Positions 45,646-55,505 are shown, counted from the first letter of the stretch. The stretch: DNA of 64,000 bases from Eublepharis macularius (GCF_028583425.1 NC_072805.1:16812001-16876000), one strand, 5' to 3'. Made by a program: numbers and translations. The notes: generated by a model not told the origin, from the sequence alone.

Positions 45646-46523
45646 TAACAAACGGAACTTTGGTGACAGTGAAAGAATGACAGAAACAGAAGAGGAAGAA
45701 AGCGCTTGTTCCCGTAGGGAGGTATGGAACTCTTCCTTGTTTTTCAGTGAAAATATTTAAGGAGACAGGGAGGTAGAAAAAGAAGGATTTTTGTTCAGAA
45801 GTTATATAAATATTTACACCAGTGGACTAGATGTTCGATTTCTTTTATCTTTAGCAGGGTGTGCCAGCCTAACTCATAAAGAGGTACTAAAGGTTCACTA
45901 GTTGACTGTTCCATGAAGAAATTCTGTTGATAAATATCCCAGGCTCTGGCTACACAATCTGTAGCCAAAAAGAGTCTATTTGGTTTCCTTTGGATACCTA
46001 TCTGGGATTTTTCTGCCAAGAACATGAATGTTACAAGATCTCTGCGGAATCTAGGTATCTAAAGATTACATTCAATGGATCCCTTCAGACTGCATGAGAT
46101 AAAAAATATCCTTACATGGGCTGGGCCCGTTTAGTTTGTTCCCCTAGCTATCAGAGAACATTCAAACAAAGGGACTTGCTACACCCTATGACGTCCTTGT
46201 GTTTGCTGGTAAGGATGTGTGATTGGAGTTGAGTGCCTCCCAGATGCACATTGACCATTTCCTACTTGTGATTGCAGCATGTGGGGGATTGCATCATTTT
46301 CATGTGCTCAGACTTCCCCATGGGATCACTGTATGCTCCGTTGTAAAATGGCCTTATGTGGCTATGCATAATTTTTGTAACTCGGCCAATATCAATTTGG
46401 TGGGACAAAATGGCACTGGAGGGAAAGGCAGAGACTGTTTATCCGAGTGCGCTGCCGTTGCTAACGGAAAAGAGCCGAAGTGCATCTGGTAAGCACAAAA
46501 TACCCATCAGAGATTTGTTGCAG

Positions 46524-46580
46524 GGCCTTTTTCCAGGGGGAATGTGGGGCGACAGAGTTCTGGCACCTCTAGAAAATACT
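46524..46580. mobile_element. CAGGGCTTTTTT-family MITE end fragment
   Basis: CAGGGCCTTTTTCCAGGGGG, then GAGTTCTGGCACCTCTAGAAAAT: one terminus only, mutated. Confidence 0.6.
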
Positions 46581-46639
46581 TGGCAACAGATAGTACCTAA
46601 GGCAACAAAGTTTACCCCCCCTAACTCATTAGCAGAGAG

Positions 46640-46790
46640 ACCCCCACCTTGCAATACAAAAGCCTTTTTTTTAAAATAATTTGGTTTTGCATCCTTTGCA
46701 GAAAGTTAGGAGAGTGGGGGCTCTCCTGACCTCCTTAAGTAGGCTGTTCCACAGAGTAGGGGCCGCCACAGAGTTCCCCCCCTTTTTTTT
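46640..46790 (-). mobile_element. L2-like LINE fragment, reverse
   Basis: GCCTTTTTTTTAAAATAATTTGG, GGGGGCTCTCCTGACCTCC and TAGGCTGTTCCACAGAGTAGG match the reverse of the coding end seen at 45181 and 60120-60290. Confidence 0.6.
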
Positions 46791-47457
46791 TTGGTTACTT
46801 GGGGCCCATTTTGGAAGAGCTGTATTTGGTGGTCTTGAAAAGATAGAGATCCCCTGTTTCTTGCTTCCTTCAATATTTTTTTTGCTGCTGCTTGTACTGT
46901 GAGCATCTTTCTGTGATGGTTTCTTATCTGGGCAGGATTACAGGATGCCCACAAGCCAACCATCAGCTAACAGGCCTTCAGAAAAATGAGGGTAACCTCC
47001 TAGCTTTCTATAACAACAAAACCTGACTCCATTTCAGCCCTTCTGACCTCATAAAGCATGTTAGCTCAATGGGTGGCCCTCAGATCCAAGGTCCCTTGTT
47101 ATCCAGGGCACAAGGCCTACTCAGTTGTGGCACCCTACCCGTGTAACCTCTGCCCTACTGAAGACTTGCTCTGCCAGTTCTTCAGGCAACTGCTGAACAG
47201 CGCCCTCTGGTGGCTCTTAATGGCACTGATACTGATGGTTTGCCTCTTCTTTCTTCTGTGCCTTTTTAGGATTGCTGCTTAGCTGCTCTTATTTGCATTT
47301 ATACCTCTTAATAATTGTATTTTCCCTATTTTGCCACCAAAGGAATGCATGATGGATGACTTAGTGGGATAGATGTTCTAATATAGGTCAGTTATTGTAA
47401 GCGAAAATGCCAACTTTCTGGACTACAGAAGAGGGGACTCGAGTCCTGTTCTTATTT
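46791..47457. other. Intergenic, nothing recognised
   Basis: The plus-strand frame at 47058-47282 ends in a hydrophobic run but has no homology, start context or neighbouring exon. Confidence 0.35.
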
Positions 47458-47665
47458 TACATTTATTTATTTATATCACACTTTTCTCTCCGATATGGTC
47501 CAAAAGCATCTTACAACATTGTTCACTCTCCTCTGTTTTATCCTTACAACCACCATCTTGTGAGGTAGGTTAGACTGAGAGACAGCAACAAGGCTCAAAG
47601 TCAAGGAGTGAGCTTTGATGGCAGAGCAAATTCGAACCTGGATCTTCCTAGTCAGAAACTCTACT
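47458..47665 (-). mobile_element. tRNA-derived SINE, reverse, degenerate
   Basis: TTATTTATTTATATCACACTTTTC, CTCACAAGATGG-like text and GCAAATTCGAACCTGGATCTTCC (B box) give the reverse SINE order. A similar copy is at 48613-48810. Confidence 0.6.
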
Positions 47666-47667
47666 GA

Positions 47668-47755
47668 CAGTGCAATCCTAAACAGAATTACTACAATCTA
47701 AACCTATGGATTCAAATGGGCCTAGACTGGAGTAATTCTGTTTAGGATTGCACTG
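47668..47755. mobile_element. Small palindromic MITE (CAGTGCAATCCTAA family), copy 1
   Basis: Inverted ends CAGTGCAATCCTAAACAGAA and TTCTGTTTAGGATTGCACTG span 88 bp. Other copies: about 47835-47930, 49607-49919 (interrupted by a PLE) and 54836-54912 (decayed). The flanking triplets are identical here (TGA) and at 49607-49919 (AAA), but two cases do not fix the TSD size. Confidence 0.75.
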
Positions 47756-47834
47756 TGAGCCTCATAGGACTTACTACCCAATAACTGTGCATGGGATTTA
47801 AGGCAGTGCATGTACTTGCAATGAACCTATGTAC

Positions 47835-47930
47835 TTGCAATGAAATCCTAAGCAGAGTTACGCCGATCTAAACCCATTGATTTCAGTGGGCTCTGACTGG
47901 AGTAACACTGTTTAGGATTTTACTGTTAGA
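47835..47930. mobile_element. Small palindromic MITE (CAGTGCAATCCTAA family), copy 2
   Basis: AATCCTAAGCAGAGTTACGCC and GGAGTAACACTGTTTAGGATT are the inverted ends. The outermost bases are mutated. The centre CCATTGATTTCAGTGGG is shared with the copy at 49607. Confidence 0.65.
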
Positions 47931-48119
47931 AGTACAACCCATTGAACCTTAAGTTGCTGGGCTGCTGATCAAAGTACACTTACTTGAGAGAAAGTCCTCT
48001 TGAATTCAAGAGAGTCTTAATGTGAGTAAACTGAACTGTGAATTCATTTAATTTAATTTAATTTATTAGATTTCTTGGCCGCCTTTCCTGTGAACAGGCT
48101 CAGAGTGGGTTACAGCATT

Positions 48120-48235
48120 ATATAGTGGTGTGTGTTGTTGTGCGTGTTATGTGCCATCAAGTCATCTCCAACCTATGGCAACTCTATGAATGAAAGACCT
48201 CCAAAACATTCCATCTTTAACAGACTTGCTCAGAT
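48120..48235. mobile_element. SINE-like fragment (TTATGTGCCATCAAGTC)
   Basis: GTTGTTGTGCGTGTTATGTGCC, ATCAAGTCATCTCCAACC and CAACTCTATGAATGAAAGACC form a phrase widespread in reptile genomes. Its reverse (GGGTCGCCATAAGTCGGAGG) appears at 61458-61500. Confidence 0.5.
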
Positions 48236-48304
48236 CCTGCAAACTGGAGGACCTGGCTTCTTTTACTGAGTCAAGCCATCTCACGTAGATACACAATAAA
48301 AGAT

Positions 48305-48519
48305 AGATTCAGAGGAGTTAGCCATGTTAGTCTGTAGTTGCAAAATAGTAAAGAGTCTAGTAGCACCTTTAAAACTAACCAACTTTATTGTAGCACAAGA
48401 CTAACCAACTTTATTGTAGCATCTTGCATCTGACAAAGAGAGCTGTAGTTCTCAAAAGCTTATGCTACAATAAAGTTGGCTAGTCTTAAAGGTGCTACTG
48501 GACTCTTTACTATTTTGCA
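48305..48519. mobile_element. Penelope-like snap-back insertion, family A
   Basis: Perfect 12-bp TSD ACAATAAAAGAT (48293-48304, 48520-48531). Starts AGATTCAGAGGAGTTAGCC and ends TCTTTACTATTTTGCA. The core is mutated (CTGACAAAGAGAGCTG; CTCAAAAGCTTATGC), and ACTAACCAACTTTATTG is duplicated in the left arm. Confidence 0.88.
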
Positions 48520-48612
48520 ACAATAAAAGATAAAACACACAATTTCATAAAAGTTAAAACCACAATCTAAGATGCAGCATGTAATTGCATAATAATCCAA
48601 CATACAACATTT

Positions 48613-48818
48613 AGTAAATATTTATTTAACAAATCCCTTTATTCACACCTTCTCCAAGTAGCTCAGGGCTGCATACATTATTCTGTGTTCCTCACAACCA
48701 TTTTGTGTAGAAAGTTAGGCTGAGGGAGAGAGACTGGCCCAAGGTCTCCTGGTAAGCTTGTATGGCAGAGCGGAGATTCGAACCTGCGTCCCCCAGATCC
48801 TAGTCCAGAGCAAAGGTT
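48613..48818 (-). mobile_element. tRNA-derived SINE, reverse, degenerate
   Basis: AAATATTTATTTAACAAATCC, GCTGAGGGAGAGAGACTGGCC and GGAGATTCGAACCTGCGTCCC (B-box region). Confidence 0.6.
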
Positions 48819-48979
48819 GCCGACAATCTGGAGAAGTCTGCACCTTTAACAGAGGCATGATGCGTGGGAATGGTATGCGTGACAGAAGCTTTTCATAGTT
48901 CAAATAACATCACCTAGTAAATGACTTACCATTAAAACTCTGCTAAAGGGACAAGGCATTCCCCCCACCCCCTTCCAGG
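48819..48979. mobile_element. MITE-like repeat (CTTTAACAGAG family)
   Basis: GGTTGCCGACAATCTGGAGAAG, CACCTTTAACAGAGGC and TAAAACTCTGCTAAAGGGAC resemble a second copy at 50362-50530 (GGGTTGCCAACAAACC, CCCTTTAACAGAGAC, GCCTCTATTAAAGGC). Termini are not resolved. Confidence 0.45.
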
Positions 48980-49320
48980 TGGTACCTTTGAGATTCTTTA
49001 GTTTTGCAACGTGGGAAACGCAACATTTCGGGTTCCTTCTGCGAACGACCTGTGCCTTTAAGAGGAAGCGCGCTTCTCGGGCGCAGAACCCTCTGGGAAG
49101 CCGAGTTCTGCTCTGCTGCTCCCGCTTTTTCCGCCCCGTATTTGTCAATGTGTTTCACTACAATTCCCATAATGCAACGTTAGGGGACGAAACGCTGCGA
49201 AAGAGCGCTCAGTTAAAGGGCCAGCGCAGGAGGAAGGTGTCGTGGCACAGCAAGGAAGTTACTAGGAAGCGGGAGAGATTCGTATAGGTTCGCACATGCA
49301 TGTTTACTGTGAAGTAAGTC
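48980..49320 (+). promoter_or_regulatory. FCSK: Probable FCSK promoter and non-coding first exon
   Basis: A locally CpG-rich, repeat-free stretch about 4.7 kb upstream of the first FCSK coding exon and oriented towards it. It contains the ACTACAATTCCC element at 49157. A donor-like GAA|GTAAGT at 49313/49314 could end a leader exon. Transcription start, exon and donor are inferred; only the element and CpG enrichment are seen. Confidence 0.5.
49157..49176 (+). promoter_or_regulatory. ZNF143/SBS element in the FCSK promoter
   Basis: ACTACAATTCCCATAATGCA is a near-consensus ZNF143 (STAF) binding sequence, typically found close to transcription starts of housekeeping genes. Confidence 0.75.
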
Positions 49321-49606
49321 TCGCTGCGCTAGACGGCATTTGCTCTCGAGTAGGTAGCTGTATGTCGGCAAGTTGTTGCAAGCGGTGCTTGGACGCGCAG
49401 CCTGAAGTCTGGAGAGGAAACAGCCCTTTGCAACTCGGAGGGTCTGGACGCGGCCCTAAAGCCGCAGCGTCTGGTGGTACCTGGAAGCTGACGCTGTTGC
49501 AACAGTGTGAAGGCTTAATATATTTGTATTCCCACGTACGTCCTTCTGCACCTGGAGTATCGGATAAAGGGGATTCCGGTCGACAGCCTCTGATGTTTGA
49601 CCCAAA

Positions 49607-49919
49607 CAGTGCAATCCTAAGAAGATAGAAAAGAGTCCAGTAGCACCTTTCAGACTAACCAACTTTACTGTAGCATAAGCTTTCAAGAATCATAGTTCTC
49701 TTCATCCTGCATCTGACGAAGAGAACTGTGATTCTCGAAAGCTTATGCTACAATAAAGTTGGTCTTAAAGGTGCTACTGGACTCTTTTCTATTTTGCTAC
49801 TACAGACTAACACAGCTAGCTCCTCTGGATCCTAAGAAGAGTTACTCCAGTCTAAGACCATTGATTTCAGTGGGCGCAGACTTGAGTAACTCTGCTTAGA
49901 ATTGTGCTGAAAATGTGTT
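49607..49919. mobile_element. Small palindromic MITE (CAGTGCAATCCTAA family), copy 3, split by a PLE
   Basis: The left end CAGTGCAATCCTAAGAAG (49607-49624) and the right part CCTAAGAAGAGTTACTCC through TCTGCTTAGAATTGTGCTG (49831-49919) are one MITE once the PLE at 49626-49828 is removed. AAA flanks both ends. Confidence 0.75.
49626..49828. mobile_element. Penelope-like snap-back insertion, family A, inside a MITE
   Basis: Perfect 12-bp TSD ATCCTAAGAAGA (49614-49625, 49829-49840). The left end is truncated at TAGAAAAGAGTCC and the right end is complete (CACAGCTAGCTCCTCTGG). The plus-strand hammerhead-like core is intact at 49713-49750. The mirrored arm has lost its centre. Confidence 0.9.
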
Positions 49920-49974
49920 AAGTTTTGTGGTGCTGCAGCTTCCAGAGGTGTCTGTCACCGTTGTAAGCAAAACA

Positions 49975-50310
49975 GGGCAGGAGTCCGGTGGCACCTTAAA
50001 GACGAACCAGATTGGTTCCATCATCCGCTTCCGTAGCCAGCGCTCACTTCATCAGATGCATGAAGTTTGCATTCTGTGAGGGGGGAGTCAGTCGCTCCTG
50101 GGTGAAGTGACATTTGAACCCAGGGATCTGAGCTTTTGATGCAGCGAGCGTTGATCTGTGAAAGCCGAGGCTAGAATAAAAGTTCTTAAGGTGCCACTCG
50201 ATTCCTGTATCTGAAGAAGTAACCTGTGTGACTCATGAAAGCTCATACCGTACTACAAGTTTTGTTAGTCTTGTAGGTGCTACTGGACTCTTGCTCTTTT
50301 CTACTGTTAC
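49975..50310. mobile_element. Degenerate Penelope-like fragments
   Basis: AGGAGTCCGGTGGCACCTTAAAG at 49980, TATCTGAAGAAGTAACCTGTG and CATGAAAGCTCATACC at 50208-50255, then GTAGGTGCTACTGGACTCTTGC: at least two decayed terminal repeats of a CTGAAGAAG subfamily. Confidence 0.6.
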
Positions 50311-50554
50311 TCGACTCCTGTGTGATTGAAGGGCAGCCAGAGGAACAGGCTTGCAGTAGCTAGGGTTGCCAACAAACCTAGAGAAAAATGCTCTACCCCT
50401 TTAACAGAGACTTAATGTGTGGAATGGGCGGCTGAAAGTTTTCAGGAGCTGGAGGTAAATAATATCAACAAGCTAGTAAGCCTCTATTAAAGGCACACCA
50501 TGGTTTTTCTCCAGTCTCGGCTAGGTAGTCTTGTTGGACTGAAGCAGAACAGCA

Positions 50555-50935
50555 GGGGTTGAGTCCAGTGGCGCCTTAGAGACCAACAAGATTTTCAGTG
50601 TCCAAATTAGTCAGTTTGGTGTAGTGGTCAAGAGTGGCAGGGCTTTAATCTGGGGAGTCTGGTTTGACTCCTCCACTCAAAGCCTGCTGGGTGACTTTGG
50701 GTCAGTCCCAGCTCTCTCAGAGCTCTCTCAGCCCCACCCACCTCACAGGGAGGAATGTCATGAGGAAAATAATAGCACACTTTGTAAACCACTCTGAGTG
50801 GGCATTAAGTAGTCCTGAAGGGTGGCATATAAATCAAATGTTGTTGTTATGATTATCTGAAGAAGGGAGCTTTGACTCTCGAAAGCGTTTTTCCTGTCTG
50901 TTTCATGCAGTGGTCAACCAGTTGCCCTGAAGAGC
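50555..50935 (+). mobile_element. tRNA-derived SINE inserted in a Penelope-like fragment
   Basis: The SINE is at about 50608-50850 (CAGTTTGGTGTAGTGGTCAAG to GGTGGCATATAAATCAAATG and a GTT tail). PLE text lies on both sides: GAGTCCAGTGGCGCCTTAGAG before it, TATCTGAAGAAGGGAGC and CTCTCGAAAGCG after it. Confidence 0.75.
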
Positions 50936-51070
50936 CAACAAACAGGGCATAGAAGTTGAGGCCCTCCCCAGACGTTGCCTCCTCGCCACTGGTATTCAGA
51001 GGCTGACTGCCTCTAAATATGGAGGTTCCATTGTGTGATCATGGCTAGTAGCCATTGACGGACCTCTTCT
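50936..51070 (+). mobile_element. CR1-like fragment
   Basis: GGTATTCAGAGGCTGACTGCC, AATATGGAGGTTCCATTGTG and CATGGCTAGTAGCCATTGACGG match the same element type as 14348-14745. Confidence 0.55.
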
Positions 51071-51315
51071 ATGCCGCATGCACCCGTCAGAGCAGGGAAG
51101 CCTGGTGCAGCATTAATCTCCCATCCCTCTGTCCATGTATGGGCACTGATATCCTGCAGAGAGGGGGGTACAGGTGCCCAGGGATGCTCTGATGCAGCCA
51201 GGCGACAGCTGACCAATATGGGGGACTCTCAAAGCATCGTTGCCCAGGAAGCACAATCTCATCCCTCTGCCATGACTGGTGGTGTAAAGGGGAAAACAAC
51301 ACTTGCAGGCAGGCT

Positions 51316-51677
51316 TAGGGTTACCAGCCTCCAAGTGGGGCCTGGAGTACTCCTGGAGTTACAATGGCTCAGAGAGCAGAGAGCAGTTCCTCTGGAGGAA
51401 ATAGATCCAGAGGAGTTAGCTGTGTTGATCTGTGGTTGCAAAATAGTAAGGAGTCCAGTAGCACCTTTAAGACTAACCAACTTTATTGCAACTTTATTAC
51501 TGTGGTACTTGAAAGCTTATGCAACAGTAAAGTTGGTTAGTCTTAAAGGTGCTACTGGACTCTACGATTCTGGAGGAAATGTTAGCTTCGGATTCTATGG
51601 CATCATGTCTCCACTGAGCTCCCTCCCAGATACTGCCCCCAAATCTCCAGGAATTTCCCAAGCCAGAGTTGGCAACT
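51316..51677. mobile_element. hAT MITE (TAGGGTTGCCA family) split by a PLE
   Basis: TAGGGTTACCAGCCTCCAAG at the left and AATTTCCCAAGCC, GAGTTGGCAACTC at the right, interrupted by the PLE insertion at 51403-51568. Confidence 0.75.
51403..51568. mobile_element. Penelope-like insertion, family A, inside a MITE
   Basis: Perfect 12-bp TSD TCTGGAGGAAAT (51391-51402, 51569-51580). Starts AGATCCAGAGGAGTTAGC and ends GCTACTGGACTCTACGAT. The hairpin centre with the CTGACGA box is deleted; TTGAAAGCTTATGCAAC remains. Confidence 0.9.
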
Positions 51678-51716
51678 CAAGTTGGGCCAGGTTGTCACTT
51701 AAAATGGGGACTTCAA

Positions 51717-51772
51717 TAGAATCATAGAGCTGGAAGGGACCTCCAGGGTCATCTAGTCCAACCTCATCCCAT
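51717..51772 (-). mobile_element. CR1 3' terminus, reverse
   Basis: AGAATCATAGAGCTGGAAGG, GACCTCCAGGGTCATCTAGTCC is the well-known CR1 3' end in reverse. Confidence 0.85.
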
Positions 51773-51821
51773 TGTTTTAAATACTAATTAAGAAAAACAG
51801 AGCTGAAATATGCCTTCAGTT

Positions 51822-52340
51822 TTAATTTAAGGTTCTGGTATTGACATATAAGGCCCTGTGCAGACTGGGACCGGCATATCTACGGGACCGTCTCTCCCCA
51901 TATATTCCCTGGAGGACACTTCGATCAGGGGACAAACAGCTGTTGGTGGTCCCTGGCCCCACGGAGGCCCACCTAGCTTTGACTAGAGCCAGGGCCTTTT
52001 CGGTCCTGGCTCCCACTTGGTGGAACGCTCTGTCTGCTGAAATCAGGGCCTGGCAGGACCTACTATCCTTTTGCCGGGCCTGCAAGACAGAGTTGTTCCG
52101 CCAGGCGTATGGCTGAGGCTGGACCTCCGCCAGCCTGAAAAAAGGGGTGTATAAAATCTTAAGCCTTGTGAAAGCTGTCCACCATCCTGTTTTAAATGTG
52201 TAAGGATTTTATTGTATTTTAATATGTTGTTTTTATTGTATTTTGTATTTTAATATGTTGTTATCTGCTCTGAGCCCGCTCGCGGGGAGGGCGGAATAGA
52301 AATTTGAAATAAATAAAATAAAATAAATAAATAATCCAGG
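51822..52340 (+). mobile_element. L2-like LINE 3' end
   Basis: 51838-52113 reads LTYKALCRLGPAYLRDRLSP, RARAFSVLAPTWWNALSAEI and CKTELFRQAYG, the C-terminal block of an L2-type reverse transcriptase with an intact stop. The 3' UTR ends CGGAATAGAAATTTGAAATAAA with AAATA repeats. It is a 5'-truncated copy. Confidence 0.75.
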
Positions 52341-53936
52341 GGAAAGCCCCTCATTAATTTGGTCTTTGGAGACCAATAATAACTTAACAACAGCAACAAT
52401 ATAAAACCTGCCCCAAGCTGGAAATGCAGTGATTCAAGACTTCCCAGTCTCTATAGATATTGCTCTCTAGGGGATCCTGAAGAGGCAAGAACTGCAGCAT
52501 CTTTTTAAAGCTTGACGTCAAGCAGCGCCTATCGGCCTGTCTTTGCAGAAGCCGCAGTTCAATGCAGGTCAGGCAATCACAAAAATCTGCAGTCCTGAAA
52601 CCCAAATTATGAACTTTCCCTGAAAAGAAAATTCAGACATCATTTACATGCTTTGTAATAACATAATTGTGATAAATCATGTTTAATTCGTTCATTGAAA
52701 TGCATTCCCTGTACTCAGCACTCGGCAGCCACAGAAGTGGTAAACCTGAGCCCAGACCACTTCTGCTAGGCCAGGTGGCATTATTTTATGGTTATTTATT
52801 GTCTCTGTATCTAATAATATAGGAGATGATCCTGTGCCGATGAGGAAAGTTGCAGAAACAGGCCATCTGCAGAAGGGATTTATATATATACATACACACT
52901 GTGGGGATTCCCCAGGTAAGCAGAAAAATATAATTTGGTAAATTAGCCAAATTTCAGATAACAACTTGATGTGGACTGAGTAGGTTCAATGATTGTAGCT
53001 GAAAGGCAGCTGAGAGTCAGTTAAAGAATCTTTTAACTTTGCTTGTGTGTGCAAAATTTCCAAATCATTTCTTGCCGTACTCCTGGGAATTCTTTGCAGG
53101 TTCCTGGGAGAGAAGCAAATGGCTACCACCAAACCTACTGATGGGTGCCATGGCACCTTTGGGCACTTTATTGAGAATTACTGCTCTAGCCAAGATTGCC
53201 CAGCAGTTTTAATGACTGAGCCAGGATTTTAAAGTCAAATCTCCCTGTTTTCTTTTCCACGCTCTGTCCAACACAACACAGTGGCCCTTGCTGGATCCAG
53301 GAATCTTATCTACCTGTTCCCTACCCATTGTTTTATATCTTTTGTTCACATAAATGGTAATATGAGTTTGATAGGAAATTCCCCTGTATATTATGCTGTT
53401 TATTTAGGAGAATTCTGTGTTACTTTTCCAGAGTCATACTTGAGGCAGCTTACAAATATAATGATACGTTATCAATAATTTTTTTTAATTCTCCAAAAAA
53501 TCATTAATAAAAATTGTATAACATGGAGTCAACATTAATACCTGCTTGATACAAAGACTGAGAATGACAAAGTAGGCCACCTGTACAACTTAGTGAATCC
53601 CTTCAAACTCTCATCATTGCTAAATAGACATTGAACAGGCGTTTAGAGAATTCCCAGACGTCAAAAAAAATCAAATCTCGAAAGTATGTATTTGCTGGAA
53701 CCACTCCTTATCTTTCTGAATAAGAAGTGGATCAATAAATATTTTCAAAAGCCATTAGAACATTATTTTAAATATTATTTTAAAACATTAACATGTATTT
53801 TTTTTGTTCTGCTGGATATATAACATCAATTATTTGTTTTCTAACTGGCTTAGTACTGTTTTTATATTTTAAATTAAAAACAAATTTTTTTCTGGGGGGA
53901 AAAACGTTTGATGGACTCTTTTCTTCCATGCTCCAG
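52341..53936. other. AT-rich presumed FCSK first intron, nothing recognised
   Basis: Nearly 1.6 kb without a supported repeat or exon, ending in the polypyrimidine-rich acceptor of the first FCSK coding exon. Confidence 0.4.
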
Positions 53937-53969
53937 CAGTACCAAAGGGCAGAGGCCAGTTTTGTAAAG

Positions 53970-54048
53970 ATGGCTGGAGAAGAGGTGGGATGGACAGTCA
54001 TTGTCCTAACGTGTCAGCACAAGGACAGCGTCTTTGCCTTCCATAAAG
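53970..54048 (+). CDS. FCSK: FCSK first coding exon (residues 1-26 plus one base)
   Basis: Start of L-fucose kinase, a cytosolic salvage enzyme that phosphorylates L-fucose to fucose-1-phosphate using ATP, the step before GDP-fucose. The ATG at 53970 opens MAGEEVGWTVIVLTCQHKDS, close to the vertebrate N-terminus (WTVIILTCQ-KDSV). An acceptor TTCTTCCATGCTCCAG at 53936 leaves about 33 nt of 5' UTR in this exon. The donor is AAAG|GTAAAG at 54048/54049. The last G joins AG of the next exon to make Glu (HKELEV). Reading through the donor gives unrelated residues. Confidence 0.95.
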
Positions 54049-54624
54049 GTAAAGGAAGAACCCAAAGCCCTCCTTTCCACCTGGGGATCAGAACCATCAA
54101 ATCACGTGGGCCACAACTGGGCTGGAATGAAGCTGGAGCAAAGCTGGAGCTTAATTCTGTGTTTTTTTGTTTTTTGAAATATACATTTTGACTTGCGTCT
54201 CCTTGGAAGCAATCCTTCAAGTAGCTGGGGAGAGTTTCCACACAGTCTTCTTGGTCCTCGGTCCCTCTCTGTTTTAGGAATAATTCTCCAAAATGATTCA
54301 ATAGAAGTAATTCTGCAATCAGGTTTCCTCCGTAATCTCCAGGCCACATACTATTTTAGCTGACTGCTGTTGAGAACCATTTTTAGAACATTGAGGTACA
54401 AACCTTATAGAGGAATTCAAACTGTATCTTTGCATTTCGGGGGACTCTTTTGGCTGGACTAGAATCAACATGGACCAGAAGAGGCAGAGGAAAAAGTGGG
54501 TTAACCAGAGGACATGTTGTAGGCTGCTCCTGGGGCTAGAGCCACACCACAGGCGTGGCATCAAAAGCAACGAACTTGGCTATCATTGTGTGTAAAGGCC
54601 CGGTGACCTCAAAGGGTTCTCAAG

Positions 54625-54785
54625 GCAAGAGATGAACAGGAGGGGGGTTGCCATTGTCTGCCTCTGGATAGGGACCCTGACCTTCCCTGGTGGTCTCTCA
54701 GCCAAGTATTAACCTGGATGAGACCCTGCTGAGATCTGATGAGATCAAATAATCCAGGTCAGGGCCAGCTGTCATGAATTCCCAC
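54625..54785 (-). mobile_element. 5S rRNA-derived SINE fragment
   Basis: GGTGGTCTCTCAGCCAAGTATTAAC, GAGACCCTGCTGAGATCTGATGAG is a decayed reverse complement of the 5S internal region, preceded by GGTTGCCATTGTCTGCCTC. Lies in FCSK intron DNA. Confidence 0.65.
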
Positions 54786-54835
54786 AAAAAGCTCTTGGAG
54801 AAAGCCATTCATTTTTCCTCATTTGGCAAGCTAGT

Positions 54836-54912
54836 GGTGCCGTCCTAGCAGAGTTACACCCTTATAAGCACAACGGACATAGAAAGATGTAACTCTTCTT
54901 AGGATAGCACTA
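54836..54912. mobile_element. Small palindromic MITE (CAGTGCAATCCTAA family), decayed copy
   Basis: GGTGCCGTCCTAGCAGAGTTAC and GTAACTCTTCTTAGGATAGCAC are imperfect inverted ends. Confidence 0.5.
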
Positions 54913-54995
54913 TAGATGACTCAGTAGGAGAGAGTCGGTGACTTGGCTTGGCAAGGATTCAAAGTAATGGTTGTCTTGGTGCCAAGCCATACTTG

Positions 54996-55344
54996 CAGGG
55001 CTTTTTTTTCTGGGAAAAGAGGTGGTGGAACTCAGTGGGTTGCCAGTACAAGGGGCAACTCTTGGCGGGAGGTGGTGCCCCTGGTACCATATGTGCACGT
55101 GCAAAGTGCACGCATGCTTCCAGGACCAATGATGTCATTTTGGGTCAGCTGGAACAAGGGGGAGTTTTTAAATCACCCTCGGCAAAAATGGTCACATGGC
55201 TGGTGGCCCCGCCCCCTGTGGCGCGGAGGGCAATCTCAACTCCCCTCTGTCTGGAGATCAGGAGGCGGGGCCACCGGCCATGTGTCCATTTTCAAGAGGT
55301 TCCGGAACTCCGTTCCACCACATTCCAGCTGAAAAAAAGCCCTG
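54996..55344. mobile_element. Palindromic hAT MITE (CAGGGCTTTTTT family), copy 6, FCSK intron
   Basis: Starts CAGGGCTTTTTTTTCTGGG and ends AAAAAAAGCCCTG, with a perfect 8-bp TSD CATACTTG (54988-54995, 55345-55352). At 349 bp it is the longest copy, with an extra segment (ATGATGTCATTTTGGGTCAGC) shared with the 17794 and 63009 copies. Confidence 0.92.
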
Positions 55345-55505
55345 CATACTTGCATTCTTCAGAAACCATGAGAGCCTGAACAGGCTTTATAAGCCCTGAG
55401 ATTTCTCCCATGAGATAAAGTCCACCATCTTTGCAGCCCTTTCTTGTGTTTCTTAGGAACTGCAGAATTTCACAGGTACTGGTCCATTTTTCGTTTTGTT
55501 CACAG

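Noticed and set aside
46223-46492. Plus-strand frame of 89 codons starting MELSASQMH
   Set aside because: No homology, codon bias or splice context; it ends at a MITE fragment.
51071-51727. 218-codon plus-strand frame
   Set aside because: It passes through a MITE and an inserted PLE (KAYATVKLVSLKGATG is translated PLE terminal repeat), so it is chance.
53793-54191. 132-codon frame containing the FCSK start
   Set aside because: Only 53970-54048 is coding. The upstream part is polypyrimidine intron and 5' UTR, and the part after 54048 is intron beyond a GT donor.
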